NCBI RefSeq assembly: GCF_040110915.1
Contig: NZ_CP157793.1
Coordinates: forward strand, 1,376,939-1,440,938
Direction: 5' to 3'
Source of the DNA: Stappia sp.
GTDB lineage: Bacteria; Pseudomonadota; Alphaproteobacteria; Rhizobiales; Stappiaceae
DNA length: 64,000 nucleotides
Positions 44,239-53,639 of the stretch are shown here, one piece after another. Position 1 is the stretch's first letter. Each line of letters starts with the position of its first letter. The notes under the pieces were generated by a model. That model was not told where the DNA came from and made no database searches. It saw only the letters and a list, made by a program, of their open reading frames with translations. Position numbers and translations under genes: made by a program.

Positions 44239-44951
44239 CGATGACAGCCGACACAGCCGCCGCCGGCGATCTGGCGGATCTGCCGCTGGTTCTCTCCGGC
44301 ATCGACCGGGGCTTTCGCGAGGGCGAGGGCCGGTTGGAGATCCTGAGCGGCGCCAATCTCGCGCTGCGCCCGGGAGAGCTCTGCGCGCTGATCGCTCCGT
44401 CGGGCGCGGGCAAGTCGACGCTGCTGCACATCGCCGGCCTGCTGGAGCGGCCCGATGCCGGCGAGATCTACATCGGCGGGGTCGCCTGCGGGCAGTTGCC
44501 CGATGCCGATCGCACGCGCATCCGCCGGCTGGAACTGGGCTTCGTCTACCAGTTTCACCACCTGCTGCCGGAGTTCACCGCGCTGGAGAACCTGATGATG
44601 CCGCAGCTCATTCGCGGCCTCGACAAGCGCGAGGCGCGCGAGCGGGCAAGCCAGCTCCTCGATTACATGCGTCTTGGCCCGCGCGCCGAGCACCGCCCCT
44701 CGGAACTCTCCGGCGGCGAACAGCAGCGGGTGGCGATCGCCCGGGCGGTCGCCAATGCGCCGCGCGTGCTGCTCGCCGACGAGCCGACCGGCAATCTCGA
44801 TCCGGACACCGCGTCCTATGTGTTCGAGGCGCTGGTCGCGCTGGTGCGCGCCTCCGGGCTTGCCGCGCTGATCGCGACGCACAATCTCGATCTCGCCGCG
44901 CGCATGGACCGGCGGATCACGCTGCACGACCGCCGGATCGTGGACGTGTAG
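44235..44951 (+). CDS. lolD: Lipoprotein-releasing ABC transporter ATPase
   Basis: The 238-residue ATPase of the Lol system. It has Walker A Ala-Pro-Ser-Gly-Ala-Gly-Lys-Ser-Thr, Q-loop Tyr-Gln-Phe-His-His, signature Leu-Ser-Gly-Gly-Glu-Gln-Gln-Arg, Walker B [10 protein letters not shown] and the His-loop Ala-Thr-His-Asn. ATG 44235 overlaps the lolC stop. The lolC-lolD pair then leads to dnaE. Confidence 0.96.
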   Translation: MTMTADTAAAGDLADLPLVLSGIDRGFREGEGRLEILSGANLALRPGELCALIAPSGAGKSTLLHIAGLLERPDAGEIYIGGVACGQLPDADRTRIRRLELGFVYQFHHLLPEFTALENLMMPQLIRGLDKREARERASQLLDYMRLGPRAEHRPSELSGGEQQRVAIARAVANAPRVLLADEPTGNLDPDTASYVFEALVALVRASGLAALIATHNLDLAARMDRRITLHDRRIVDV

Positions 44952-45105
44952 CGCGCGTCCGCCGGTCGTTTCCCCCGACATTCCAGTTCCTTGACGCGTG
45001 AGAGCCGATGCGGCCTCGGCGCTCGGTGAGGCGTCGCCTGTGCACCGCGTGGCGTCACCGTTTACCGGACGCTAACCATGGCGTTTCGGGTCCGTATCCG
45101 GGGGA

Positions 45106-45134
45106 TTGCAATAAGAACAAAACAAGAACATATT
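45106..45134 (+). promoter_or_regulatory. SOS promoter with LexA-type box GAAC-N7-GAAC
   Basis: GAAC at 45115-45118 and 45126-45129 are separated by seven bases (AAAACAA). GAAC-N7-GAAC (equal to GTTC-N7-GTTC on the other strand) is the alphaproteobacterial LexA box. It fills the spacer between TTGCAA (45106-45111) and CATATT (45129-45134), 17 bp apart. LexA bound here would block RNA polymerase. The start codon of the small gene is 42 bp downstream. Confidence 0.7.
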
Positions 45135-45170
45135 GTGGATATCGACACAGTGACCAGCGGGAGGGACCCC

Positions 45171-45287
45171 ATGTTCGACGATGTGCGAGAGACCTTTCAG
45201 GACGTTGCCGCCCTTGGCGCCTTGCTGCTTCTCGGCGCGACACTGCTGATCTGGAGCGATGTCCTGGTGGAGGTGCTGCGCGCCTGA
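45171..45287 (+). CDS. 38-residue single-pass membrane protein, likely SOS-induced
   Basis: The start ATG 45171 has GGGAGGGACCCC before it, a good ribosome site. The peptide has a short acidic head (Met-Phe-Asp-Asp-Val-Arg-Glu-Thr-Phe-Gln-Asp), a membrane helix of about 20 residues (about 13-33) with Leu-Leu-Leu-Leu-Gly-Ala-Thr-Leu-Leu-Ile-Trp, and a short tail. Directly upstream is a LexA-type box. In Caulobacter, the SOS-induced inner-membrane peptide SidA (29 residues) blocks division through FtsW/FtsN; size, topology and promoter fit, but sequence similarity is not established. dnaE follows at 45491. Confidence 0.6.
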   Translation: MFDDVRETFQDVAALGALLLLGATLLIWSDVLVEVLRA

Positions 45288-45490
45288 GCGCGCGCATGCT
45301 CCGCCCCGTGTGCGCCACCTCCTGTGCCCCTTCTGTGGATGGCGCCCGATTCGCCGGGGAGGGGCGGGGGGCGATGCCTCGACTCCGCCGCCCGGCGCGG
45401 CGACACTGACGGCCAGTCAAGGCGCATGAGGTGCGCGCGCCCGGCGCGGCGGAGGGTGCCGCGCCGGACGTGAAGCCGGAAGGGAACGGG

Positions 45491-48400
45491 ATGAGCGACG
45501 TCGGTTTCGTGCATTTGCGGGTTCATTCGGCCTTCTCGCTGCTGGAGGGCGCGCTGCCGCTCGGCAAGCTCATCGGTCTTGCCAAGGACGACGCCCAGCC
45601 CGCGCTCGGCATTGCCGACACGGCCAATCTCTTCGGCGCGCTGGAGTTTTCCGAAAAGGCCTGGGGGGCGGGCATCCAGCCCATCGTCGGGCTGCAGATC
45701 CCGCTCGATTGTCAGGACGGCGGCGTGACGCGCGGGCGCAAGACCGAGCATCTCGCGCCCATCGTTCTGATCGCCGCCGACGAGGCGGGCTACGACAACC
45801 TGATGGACATCGTCAGCCGGGCCTATCTCGACACCGATCCGGCACTCGATGCGCATGTCTCGGTCTCCCTGCTCGCCGAGAAGTCCGAAGGCGTGATCCT
45901 GCTCACCGGCGGAGCCTTCGGCCCCATCGGGCAGGCGCTTGTCGCCGGCGATACAGAGCAGGCGCGCGCGCGGCTCGAGCGGCTGAAGGCGATCTTCGGA
46001 GATCGCCTCTATGTCGAGATCCAGCGCCACGAGATGCCCGAGGAGGTGGCCAGCGAGCCGCAGATGCTGGACCTGGCCTATGCGCTCGAGCTGCCGCTGG
46101 TGGCGACCAACGAGCCCTTTTTCGCCGAGCGCGACGATTATGAGGCGCATGACGCGCTGATCTGCATCGCGGAAGGGCGGGTGCTGGTGGAGGACGACCG
46201 CCGCCGGCTCACGCCCGAACATTGCTTCAAGACCCGGGCGGAGATGCTGGAGCTCTTCGCCGATCTGCCCGAGGCGACGGCCAACACGGTGGAGATTGCC
46301 CGGCGCTGTCACTACCGCCCGCTGAAGCGCAAGCCGATCCTGCCGCAGTTCGCCGGCGCCTCCGACGATCCCGAAGCCGTGTTCCAGGCCGAGGTCGCCG
46401 AGCTCAAGCGCCAGGCGAAGGAGGGGCTTGCCGCGCGGCTCGCCGCGCACGGGCTGGCGCCCGGGATGAGCGAGGAGGACTACTGGACGCGGCTCGACTA
46501 TGAGCTCGGCATCATCGAGAGCATGCGCTTTCCCGGCTACTTCCTGATCGTTGCCGACTTCATCAAGTGGGCCAAGGCGCAGGACATTCCGGTGGGGCCG
46601 GGCCGTGGCTCGGGCGCGGGCTCTCTGGTGGCGTGGTCGCTGACCATTACCGACCTCGATCCAATGCGCTATGCGCTTCTCTTCGAGCGGTTTCTGAACC
46701 CGGAACGCGTGTCGATGCCGGACTTCGACATCGACTTCTGCCAGAACCGCCGCGAGGAGGTGATCCGCTACGTCCAGGAGAAATACGGCCGCGAGCAGGT
46801 GGCGCAGATCATCACCTTCGGAACGCTGCAGGCGCGCGCGGTGCTGCGCGATGTCGGCCGCGTGCTGCAGATGCCCTACGGGCAGGTGGATCGGCTGTCG
46901 AAGATGGTGCCGGCCGCGCCGGGCCAGCAGGTGACGCTGGAACAGGCGATCCGCGACGAGCCGCGCCTGCAGGAGGCGCAGCGCGAGGAGGAGATCGTCG
47001 CGCGGCTGCTCGCCATGTCGCAGAAGCTGGAGGGGCTCTATCGCCACGCCTCGACCCATGCCGCCGGCGTGGTGATCGGCGACCGGCCGCTGGAAAAGCT
47101 GGTGCCGCTCTACCGCGACCCGCGCTCCGACATGCCGGTTGCCCAGTTCAACATGAAGTGGGTGGAACAGGCCGGTCTGGTGAAGTTCGACTTCCTCGGC
47201 CTCAAGACGCTGACGGTCATCGACACGGCGGTGGCGCTGATCGCGCAGAAGGGCGTCTCGGTCGACATGGCCGGCCTGCCGATGGACGATCCGGCGACCT
47301 ACCGGCTGCTGGCGGCGGGCGAGACGGTCGGCGTGTTCCAGCTGGAAAGCCAGGGCATGCGCCGGGCCATCGCCGGCATGAAGCCCGACCGCTTCGAGGA
47401 CATCATCGCGCTGGTGGCGCTTTATCGCCCCGGTCCGATGGACAACATCCCCGTCTACAACGCGGTGAAGCACGGCGAGCAGGAGCCGGACTATCTCCAC
47501 CCGCTGCTCGAGCCGATCCTGACCGAGACCAACGGCATCATCGTCTATCAGGAGCAGGTGATGCAGATCGCGCAGGTGCTGTCGGGCTACTCGCTCGGCG
47601 AAGCCGACCTGCTGCGCCGCGCCATGGGCAAGAAGATCGCCTCGGAGATGGAGATCCAGCGCGCCCGCTTCGTCGATGGCGCGGTGGAGCGCGGCATCGA
47701 CAAGGGCCAGGCGGGCACGATCTTCGACCTGGTGGCCAAATTCGCCAACTACGGCTTCAACAAGTCGCACGCCGCCGCCTACGCGCTGGTGTCCTACCAG
47801 ACGGCCTGGCTCAAGGCGAACCACCCGGTCGAGTTCATGGCCGCCTCCATGACGCTCGATCTGGGCAACACCGACAAGCTGAGCGACTTCTGCGTCGAGG
47901 CCCGGCGGATGGGGATCGAGGTGCTGCCGCCCTCGGTCAATCACTCCGGCGTGCACTTCACGGTGGAGGACGGCAAGATCCGCTACGCCATGGGCGCGAT
48001 CAAGGGCGTGGGGGAGCACGCGGTCGAACACATCATCGAGATGCGCGGCGACCGGCCCTACAAGAGCGTCGGCGATTTCGCGAGCCGCATCAGCGCGCGC
48101 CAGCTCAACAAGCGGACGCTGGAGAATCTGATCCACGCCGGCGCCTTCGACACGCTGGAGCCGAATCGCGCGCGTCTGGCGGCGGGAATCGATCGCATCG
48201 TCGGCGTCGCGCAGCGCACCGAGGAACAGGCGCTCAGCGGCCAGAACGACATGTTCGGCGGCAGCGAGGACGGCGAGCGGGTCGATCTTCCCGATGTTCC
48301 CGCCTGGCTGCCGGAGGACGAATTGCAGCGCGAGCAGTCCGCCATCGGCTTCTATCTGTCCTCCCATCCCCTCGACGCCTACCGCCCGCTGCTGGAGCGC

Positions 48401-48931
48401 ATGCGCATCCGCATGTGGAACGAGTTCGCCCAGGACGTGAAACGCGGCGTGAGCGCGGGCAAGCTCGCCGGCACGGTGCTGGCGCGTCAGGAGCGCAAGA
48501 CGCGCTCGGGCAACCGTATGGGCATCGTGCGCCTGTCGGATCCGTCCGGGCAATATGAGGCGCTGCTTTTCTCCGAGACGTTGCATCAGTTCCGCGACGC
48601 CGTGGAGCCGGGCAAATCGGTGATTCTGCACGTCGGTGCCGACATGCGGGACGATGAGCCGAGCCTGCGCATCCAGTCGGTGAAGTCGCTGGAGGATGCG
48701 GCCGCGCGCGTGCAGCAGAGCCTGACCGTCTTCCTGCGCGACCGCGACGCGGCGCGCCGGCTGGCCGGTCATTTGCGCGACCGGGGCGACGGCGAGGTGA
48801 GCGTGATCGTGCTGGCCGAGGACGGTTCGCGCGAGATCGAGGTGGCGCTGCCGGGCGGGTATCGCCTGACGCCGCAGATCGCCGGCGCGATGAAGGCGAT
48901 CCGCGGCGTCATCGACGTTCAGCTCGCCTGA
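45491..48931 (+). CDS. dnaE: DNA polymerase III subunit alpha (DnaE1)
   Basis: The replicative polymerase, 1146 residues. It has the N-terminal PHP domain (His-Leu-Arg-Val-His-Ser-Ala-Phe-Ser-Leu-Leu-Glu-Gly), the palm with Pro-Gly-Arg-Gly-Ser-Gly-Ala-Gly-Ser and the catalytic Pro-Asp-Phe-Asp-Ile-Asp-Phe, a helix-hairpin-helix region (about 800-880) and a C-terminal OB-like domain. ATG 45491 follows GGAAGGGAACGGG. The lolC-lolD-dnaE order is known from rhizobia. A long frame open on the opposite strand is a GC artefact. Confidence 0.97.
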   Translation: MSDVGFVHLRVHSAFSLLEGALPLGKLIGLAKDDAQPALGIADTANLFGALEFSEKAWGAGIQPIVGLQIPLDCQDGGVTRGRKTEHLAPIVLIAADEAGYDNLMDIVSRAYLDTDPALDAHVSVSLLAEKSEGVILLTGGAFGPIGQALVAGDTEQARARLERLKAIFGDRLYVEIQRHEMPEEVASEPQMLDLAYALELPLVATNEPFFAERDDYEAHDALICIAEGRVLVEDDRRRLTPEHCFKTRAEMLELFADLPEATANTVEIARRCHYRPLKRKPILPQFAGASDDPEAVFQAEVAELKRQAKEGLAARLAAHGLAPGMSEEDYWTRLDYELGIIESMRFPGYFLIVADFIKWAKAQDIPVGPGRGSGAGSLVAWSLTITDLDPMRYALLFERFLNPERVSMPDFDIDFCQNRREEVIRYVQEKYGREQVAQIITFGTLQARAVLRDVGRVLQMPYGQVDRLSKMVPAAPGQQVTLEQAIRDEPRLQEAQREEEIVARLLAMSQKLEGLYRHASTHAAGVVIGDRPLEKLVPLYRDPRSDMPVAQFNMKWVEQAGLVKFDFLGLKTLTVIDTAVALIAQKGVSVDMAGLPMDDPATYRLLAAGETVGVFQLESQGMRRAIAGMKPDRFEDIIALVALYRPGPMDNIPVYNAVKHGEQEPDYLHPLLEPILTETNGIIVYQEQVMQIAQVLSGYSLGEADLLRRAMGKKIASEMEIQRARFVDGAVERGIDKGQAGTIFDLVAKFANYGFNKSHAAAYALVSYQTAWLKANHPVEFMAASMTLDLGNTDKLSDFCVEARRMGIEVLPPSVNHSGVHFTVEDGKIRYAMGAIKGVGEHAVEHIIEMRGDRPYKSVGDFASRISARQLNKRTLENLIHAGAFDTLEPNRARLAAGIDRIVGVAQRTEEQALSGQNDMFGGSEDGERVDLPDVPAWLPEDELQREQSAIGFYLSSHPLDAYRPLLERMRIRMWNEFAQDVKRGVSAGKLAGTVLARQERKTRSGNRMGIVRLSDPSGQYEALLFSETLHQFRDAVEPGKSVILHVGADMRDDEPSLRIQSVKSLEDAAARVQQSLTVFLRDRDAARRLAGHLRDRGDGEVSVIVLAEDGSREIEVALPGGYRLTPQIAGAMKAIRGVIDVQLA

Positions 48932-49323
48932 GGCCGCCTGCCGCGAAAATGCCGGAGTGGGGGCGCGGGACGGCCAGCACGCGCGCTGGTGCCGGATCAT
49001 TGCCGCCCCTCATTTCAGTGTCGCTGAGCGGCCGGGAGCGATCGGGGTCGGGCTGGGTCTTGAGGTCCGGACGGCGTCGTTTCTGCCGTAGCGGAAGCGG
49101 GGTTGGGGGGCGGTGGCGCGCGACTGGGCTGTTGACACCGGCATGACCGCGCCCTCGACCGCGCATTGCCGGGCTTGAATTGGCCGGCGACGGCGACTAT
49201 AACGCGCGCATTCCACACGCAGGGTCGGTTTTCGTTCTCGAACGGGGTCCATCCGGTGCCGGCGCTTGTGCGCTGCCACGTCCTGCGGAGGTACAACCGG
49301 AAAAACCAAGGAGTTGCAAGGCC
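48932..49323. other. dnaE-rpsB interval with rpsB leader
   Basis: 392 bp without a gene. The last 125 bp form the 5' leader of rpsB after the promoter at 49175-49203. The rest has no feature I can support. Confidence 0.6.
49175..49203 (+). promoter_or_regulatory. Promoter of rpsB-tsf
   Basis: TTGAAT (49175-49180) and TATAAC (49198-49203) with a 17-bp spacer, the best sigma-70-type promoter I see in the window. The leader of about 115 bases to the start codon leaves room for S2 autoregulation. Confidence 0.7.
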
Positions 49324-50151
49324 ATGGCCCTGCCCGAATTCACGATGCGCCAGCTGCTGGAAGCCGGCGTCCACTTCGGCCACCAGAAGCACCGCTGGAA
49401 CCCCAAGATGGGGCAGTACATCTTCGGCGTGCGCAACAACATCCACATTCTCGATCTCGCGCAGACGGTGCCGATGCTGCACCAGGCGCTGAAGACGGTG
49501 TCGGATACGGTTGCCGCCGGCGGCCGCGTTCTGCTTGTCGGCACCAAGCGCCAGGCGCAGGAATCGGTCGCCGAAGGCGCGCGCCGCTCGGCCCAGTACC
49601 ACGTCAACGCCCGCTGGCTGGGCGGCATGCTGACCAACTGGAAGACCATCTCCCAGTCGATCCAGCGCCTGCGCCGTCTGGAAGAGACGCTGGCGAGCCC
49701 CGCCGGTCTCACCAAGAAGGAGCGCCTGTTCATGGACCGCGAGCGCGAGAAGCTCGAGCGGAACCTGGGCGGCATCAAGGACATGGGTGGCCTGCCGGAC
49801 CTGCTGTTCGTGATCGACACGAACCGCGAGGCGATCGCCATCCAGGAAGCCAAGCGGCTCGGCATCCCGGTCGCCGCGATCGTCGACAGCAACTGCGATC
49901 CCGACGGCATCGACTTCCCGGTTCCGGGCAATGACGATGCGGGTCGTGCGATCAGCCTGTATTGCGACCTGATCGCGCGCGCCGCGATCGACGGCATCTC
50001 GCGTGCGCAGGGCGGCATGGGCGTCGATGTCGGCGCTTCCGAGGAAGCGCCGGTGGAGCCGGCGCTCGAGGCCGAGGCGGGCGAAGAGGCCGCGCCGGCC
50101 GAGCCGGCTCCGGCCGAAGCGGCGGAAGAGGCTCCGGCCCAGGCGGGCTGA
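49324..50151 (+). CDS. rpsB: 30S ribosomal protein S2
   Basis: Structural protein of the small subunit, 275 residues. Family motifs are [16 protein letters not shown] and [12 protein letters not shown]. The C-terminal 40 residues are an Ala/Glu/Pro-rich tail, beyond the E. coli length (241). ATG 49324 follows AAGGAGTTGCAAGGCC. Confidence 0.98.
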   Translation: MALPEFTMRQLLEAGVHFGHQKHRWNPKMGQYIFGVRNNIHILDLAQTVPMLHQALKTVSDTVAAGGRVLLVGTKRQAQESVAEGARRSAQYHVNARWLGGMLTNWKTISQSIQRLRRLEETLASPAGLTKKERLFMDREREKLERNLGGIKDMGGLPDLLFVIDTNREAIAIQEAKRLGIPVAAIVDSNCDPDGIDFPVPGNDDAGRAISLYCDLIARAAIDGISRAQGGMGVDVGASEEAPVEPALEAEAGEEAAPAEPAPAEAAEEAPAQAG

Positions 50152-50164
50152 TCCCGATCCTGTT

Positions 50165-50190
50165 GCCCGGCGGGCGTGCGCGCGCCGGGC
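50165..50190 (+). terminator. Hairpin between rpsB and tsf
   Basis: GCCCGGCG (50165-50172) and CGCCGGGC (50183-50190) pair over 8 bp. There is no T run, so it is more likely an attenuator or processing hairpin that lowers tsf expression than a full stop. Confidence 0.4.
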
Positions 50191-50280
50191 GGCAAAGGGA
50201 TCGGACTCTTATCTGTCATCAATCTTAAGTGAGGCCTCGGCTAAACCTGCCGGGGTGACAACCCGTCAACGAGGCGATCA

Positions 50281-51204
50281 ATGAGCATTACCGCAGCGAT
50301 GGTGAAGGAGCTCCGCGAAAAGACCGGCGCGGGCATGATGGACTGCAAGGCCGCTCTCAAGGAGACCGACGGCGACATGGAGGCGGCGCAGGACTGGCTG
50401 CGGACCAAGGGTCTCGCCAAGGCCGCCAAGAAGGCCGACCGCGTCGCGGCCGAGGGCCTTGTGGGTGTCGCGACCGACGGTCCGCGTGCGGCCGTGATCG
50501 AGCTGAATTCCGAAACCGACTTCGTGGCGCGCAACGAGGCCTTCCAGGCGCTCATCGCCGGCACGGCGAAGGCCGCGCTCGGTGTCGGCGGCGACGTGGA
50601 CGCGCTGGCCGCGGCCGCGTTCCCGGGCAGCGACAAGACGGTCGGCGACGAGATCAAGGACGCGATCGCCACCATCGGCGAGAACATGTCGCTGCGCCGT
50701 GCGGCGGTGCTGAGCGTGGACAAGGGCGCGGTGGCGTCCTACGTGCACGGCGCGATCGCCGACGGCATGGGCAAGATCGGCGTGCTCGTCGCGCTTGAGT
50801 CCGATGGCGACGCCGAGCAGGTGTCGGCCTTCGGTCGCAAGATCGCGATGCATGTGGCGGCGACCAACCCGCTTTCGCTCGACGTCGATTCGCTCGATCC
50901 CGCCGTGATCGACCGCGAGCGTCAGATCTTCTCCGAGCAGGCGCGCGAGTCCGGCAAGCCGGAAAACATCATCGAGAAGATGGTGGAAGGCCGCCTGCGC
51001 AAGTTCTACGAGGAAGTGACGCTGGTGAAGCAGGCCTTCGTCATCGACCCGGACAACACGGTCGAGCAGGCGATCGAGGCCTTCGCCAAGGATCTCGGCA
51101 GCCCGGTGAAGCTCACCGGTTTCGTTCGCTTCGCCCTGGGCGAGGGGATCGAGAAAGAGGAAACCGACTTCGCCGCGGAAGTCGCGGCGGCGGCGGGCAG
51201 CTAA
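50281..51204 (+). CDS. tsf: Elongation factor Ts
   Basis: Nucleotide exchange factor for EF-Tu, 307 residues. It opens with the UBA-like domain ([16 protein letters not shown]) and contains the Thr-Asp-Phe-Val-Ala-Arg-Asn core motif. A terminator follows at 51220. Confidence 0.98.
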   Translation: MSITAAMVKELREKTGAGMMDCKAALKETDGDMEAAQDWLRTKGLAKAAKKADRVAAEGLVGVATDGPRAAVIELNSETDFVARNEAFQALIAGTAKAALGVGGDVDALAAAAFPGSDKTVGDEIKDAIATIGENMSLRRAAVLSVDKGAVASYVHGAIADGMGKIGVLVALESDGDAEQVSAFGRKIAMHVAATNPLSLDVDSLDPAVIDRERQIFSEQARESGKPENIIEKMVEGRLRKFYEEVTLVKQAFVIDPDNTVEQAIEAFAKDLGSPVKLTGFVRFALGEGIEKEETDFAAEVAAAAGS

Positions 51205-51219
51205 GCCGATCCGATCAGG

Positions 51220-51249
51220 AAGGCGCCGGACAGTCCGGCGCCTTTCTTC
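51220..51249 (+). terminator. Intrinsic terminator after tsf
   Basis: Arms 51221-51230 and 51234-51243 (AGGCGCCGGA/TCCGGCGCCT) pair perfectly around CAG and are followed by TTCTTCT. It should separate rpsB-tsf from pyrH at least partly. Confidence 0.8.
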
Positions 51250-51334
51250 TGTGGGGTGGTGCGCGTGCAAGGGGCGGTTGCGCCCGCGCGATGTCACGCC
51301 CCTTCCAAGGGCAGTCAGGACGGCGAGACAAGGA

Positions 51335-52054
51335 ATGAGCAGACAACTTCGCTGGCGCCGCGTGCTTGTGAAACTCTCCGGCGAGGCCCTGATGGGATCG
51401 CAGGATTTCGGGATCGATCCGGAGACCGTCGGGCGGGTTGCGAAGGAAATCGCCGAGGCTGTCAGTCTCGGGGCCCAGGTCGGCGTCGTCGTCGGCGGTG
51501 GCAACATCTTTCGCGGCGTTGCCGTGGCCGCCAAGGGCGGCAACCGCGTGACCGGCGACCATATGGGCATGCTGGCCACGGTGATGAACTCGCTCACGCT
51601 GGCCGATGCGCTGCGCCGGCTCGGGGTTCCGGCCCGCGTTCTGTCCGCCGTGCCGGTGCCCTCGATCTGCGAGACCTTCACGCAGCGCAGCGCCGAGCGC
51701 TACATGGAAGACGGCGACGTGATCGTCTTCGCCGGCGGCACGGGAAATCCCTTCTTCACCACGGACAGCGGCGCCGCCCTGCGCGCCGCCGAGATGCGCT
51801 GCGACGCATTCCTCAAGGGCACGAGTGTGGACGGCGTCTATTCCGACGACCCCAAGAAGGTGCCGGACGCGGAGCGCTACGACACGCTCACCCCGCGCGA
51901 GGTGTTGGGGCGCGACCTCAAGGTGATGGACGCCACCGCCATCGCGCTCGCCCGCGACAATGCGATCCCCGTCATCGTCTTTTCGATTCGCACGCCCGGC
52001 GCGCTGGTCGACACGATGAACGGCGTCGGCCGCTACACCGTCATTTCCGACTGA
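51335..52054 (+). CDS. pyrH: UMP kinase
   Basis: Phosphorylates UMP to UDP. The 239 residues are of the amino-acid kinase fold with Leu-Val-Lys-Leu-Ser-Gly-Glu-Ala, Val-Val-Gly-Gly-Gly-Asn-Ile-Phe-Arg-Gly and Gly-Thr-Gly-Asn-Pro-Phe-Phe-Thr-Thr-Asp. ATG 51335 is preceded by ACAAGGA; a start at 51251 would run through noncoding sequence after the terminator. Confidence 0.97.
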   Translation: MSRQLRWRRVLVKLSGEALMGSQDFGIDPETVGRVAKEIAEAVSLGAQVGVVVGGGNIFRGVAVAAKGGNRVTGDHMGMLATVMNSLTLADALRRLGVPARVLSAVPVPSICETFTQRSAERYMEDGDVIVFAGGTGNPFFTTDSGAALRAAEMRCDAFLKGTSVDGVYSDDPKKVPDAERYDTLTPREVLGRDLKVMDATAIALARDNAIPVIVFSIRTPGALVDTMNGVGRYTVISD

Positions 52055-52263
52055 GCACCCGAGCGGACGCGCGCGGCGCGGCGGGCCCAAAACCGGCGGC
52101 CGCGCGGCGGTTGCGCGGGCGCGCGACGCGCGTTGAGGTGCGTTTCGGGGCGTTGATGTCGCGCCGAGGTGCGGAAGCGCTTGCGTTCGACCGATCCGTC
52201 ATGGAAATAAGACGCAAGACAAGTGAGCCGTGTCCGCGGCCGTAACCCATACGAGAGGATACG

Positions 52264-52827
52264 ATGGCAGATCAGGATGTCGATTACGCGGACCTGGAGC
52301 GCCGCATGCAGGGTGCGCTCGGCGTGCTGAAGACCGATCTCGCCGGTCTGCGCACCGGCCGCGCGTCGTCGAGCATGCTCGACCCGATCACGGTCGAGGC
52401 TTACGGATCGCAGATGCCGGTCAACCAGGTGGCCACGGTGAGCGTGCCGGAGCCGCGCATGATCTCGGTTCAGGTCTGGGACAAGTCGATGGTGAGCCTT
52501 GTCGAGAAGGCGATCCGCGAATCGAACCTCGGCCTCAACCCGGTGGTCGACGGCACCACGCTGCGTCTGCCGATCCCCGAGCTCAACGAGGAGCGGCGCA
52601 AGGATCTCATCAAGATCGCGCATAAATACGCCGAGCAGTCGAAGGTCGCCGTGCGTCACGTGCGCCGCGACGGCATGGACACGCTGAAGAAGCTGGAGAA
52701 GGACGGCGACATCAGCGAGGACGACAGCCGGGTCTCGGCCGAGCGGGTCCAGAAGATGACGGACGAGATGATCGCCGAGATCGACGCGATGCTCGCGAAG
52801 AAAGAACAGGAAATCTCCCAAATCTGA
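52264..52827 (+). CDS. frr: Ribosome recycling factor
   Basis: Splits post-termination ribosomes with EF-G, 187 residues. It has the Arg-Thr-Gly-Arg-Ala motif, then Pro-x-[10 protein letters not shown] and a coiled C-terminal helix. ATG 52264 follows GAGAGGATACG. The gap of about 210 bp after pyrH is GC-rich with hairpin potential. Confidence 0.97.
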   Translation: MADQDVDYADLERRMQGALGVLKTDLAGLRTGRASSSMLDPITVEAYGSQMPVNQVATVSVPEPRMISVQVWDKSMVSLVEKAIRESNLGLNPVVDGTTLRLPIPELNEERRKDLIKIAHKYAEQSKVAVRHVRRDGMDTLKKLEKDGDISEDDSRVSAERVQKMTDEMIAEIDAMLAKKEQEISQI

Positions 52828-52868
52828 TCGCATAGTCGCGATTCATTCGACGAGACAGGGAGCAGGGT

Positions 52869-53639
52869 ATGACGGTGACGGCAGGCCTGGACGTCTCCGC
52901 GCAGCTGGACGCGGATCGGCGCACCGAGGTGCCGCGGCACGTCGCCGTGATCATGGATGGCAACGGGCGGTGGGCGGCCAAGCGCGGCCTGCCGCGCACC
53001 GAGGGCCACCGGGCGGGCGTTTCGGCGCTGCGCCGCATCGTGCGCCATTGCGCCGACCGGGGCGTCGCCTGCCTCACCCTGTTCAGCTTTTCGTCCGAGA
53101 ACTGGAAGCGGCCGGCGGCGGAGGTCGGCTTCCTGATGGGCCTGCTCGAGCGCTTCGTGCGCCGTGACCTCGCCGAGATCCACCGGCAGAACGTCCGCGT
53201 CCGGATGATCGGCGAACGCGAGGGGCTGGACCGCAAGATCCTCGATCTGATCGAGGAGGGCGAGGCCCTCACGCGCGACAACACCGGCATGACACTGGTG
53301 GTCGCCTTCAACTACGGCGCGCGCAATGAGCTGGCGCGGGCCATGCGGCGCATGAGCGAGGACATCGCCGCCGGGCGTCTGTCGGCCTGCGATGTGACCG
53401 AGCGGCGCATCGAGAGCTATCTCGACACCGCGTGCCTGCCGGACCCGGATCTGATCATCCGCACCAGCGGCGAACAGCGGCTGTCCAATTTCCTGCTGTG
53501 GCAGGCGGCCTATGCCGAATTCTATTTCCCCGACACCCATTGGCCGGATTTCGACGAGGAAGCGCTGGACGACGCCTTCGCCGCCTATGCCGCGCGGGAC
53601 CGTCGCTTTGGCGGATTGTCGGCGAAAGTGGCGCGATGA
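52869..53639 (+). CDS. uppS: Isoprenyl transferase (undecaprenyl diphosphate synthase)
   Basis: Makes the undecaprenyl carrier for peptidoglycan and the surface polysaccharides described at 17.7-27.4 kb. The 256 residues have the cis-prenyltransferase motifs Ile-Met-Asp-Gly-Asn-Gly-Arg-Trp, Phe-Ser-Ser-Glu-Asn-Trp-Lys-Arg and Ile-Arg-Thr-Ser-Gly-Glu-x-Arg-Leu-Ser-Asn-Phe-Leu-Leu-Trp-Gln. ATG 52869 follows GGGAGCAGGGT. cdsA overlaps its stop. Confidence 0.97.
   Translation: MTVTAGLDVSAQLDADRRTEVPRHVAVIMDGNGRWAAKRGLPRTEGHRAGVSALRRIVRHCADRGVACLTLFSFSSENWKRPAAEVGFLMGLLERFVRRDLAEIHRQNVRVRMIGEREGLDRKILDLIEEGEALTRDNTGMTLVVAFNYGARNELARAMRRMSEDIAAGRLSACDVTERRIESYLDTACLPDPDLIIRTSGEQRLSNFLLWQAAYAEFYFPDTHWPDFDEEALDDAFAAYAARDRRFGGLSAKVAR

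Noticed and set aside
45197..49000. A very long open frame on the minus strand opposite dnaE (about 1267 codons)
   Set aside because: It mirrors the dnaE codons in a genome with G or C at third positions; composition is His/Arg/Gln-rich, with no recognisable domain, and DnaE is intact on the other strand.
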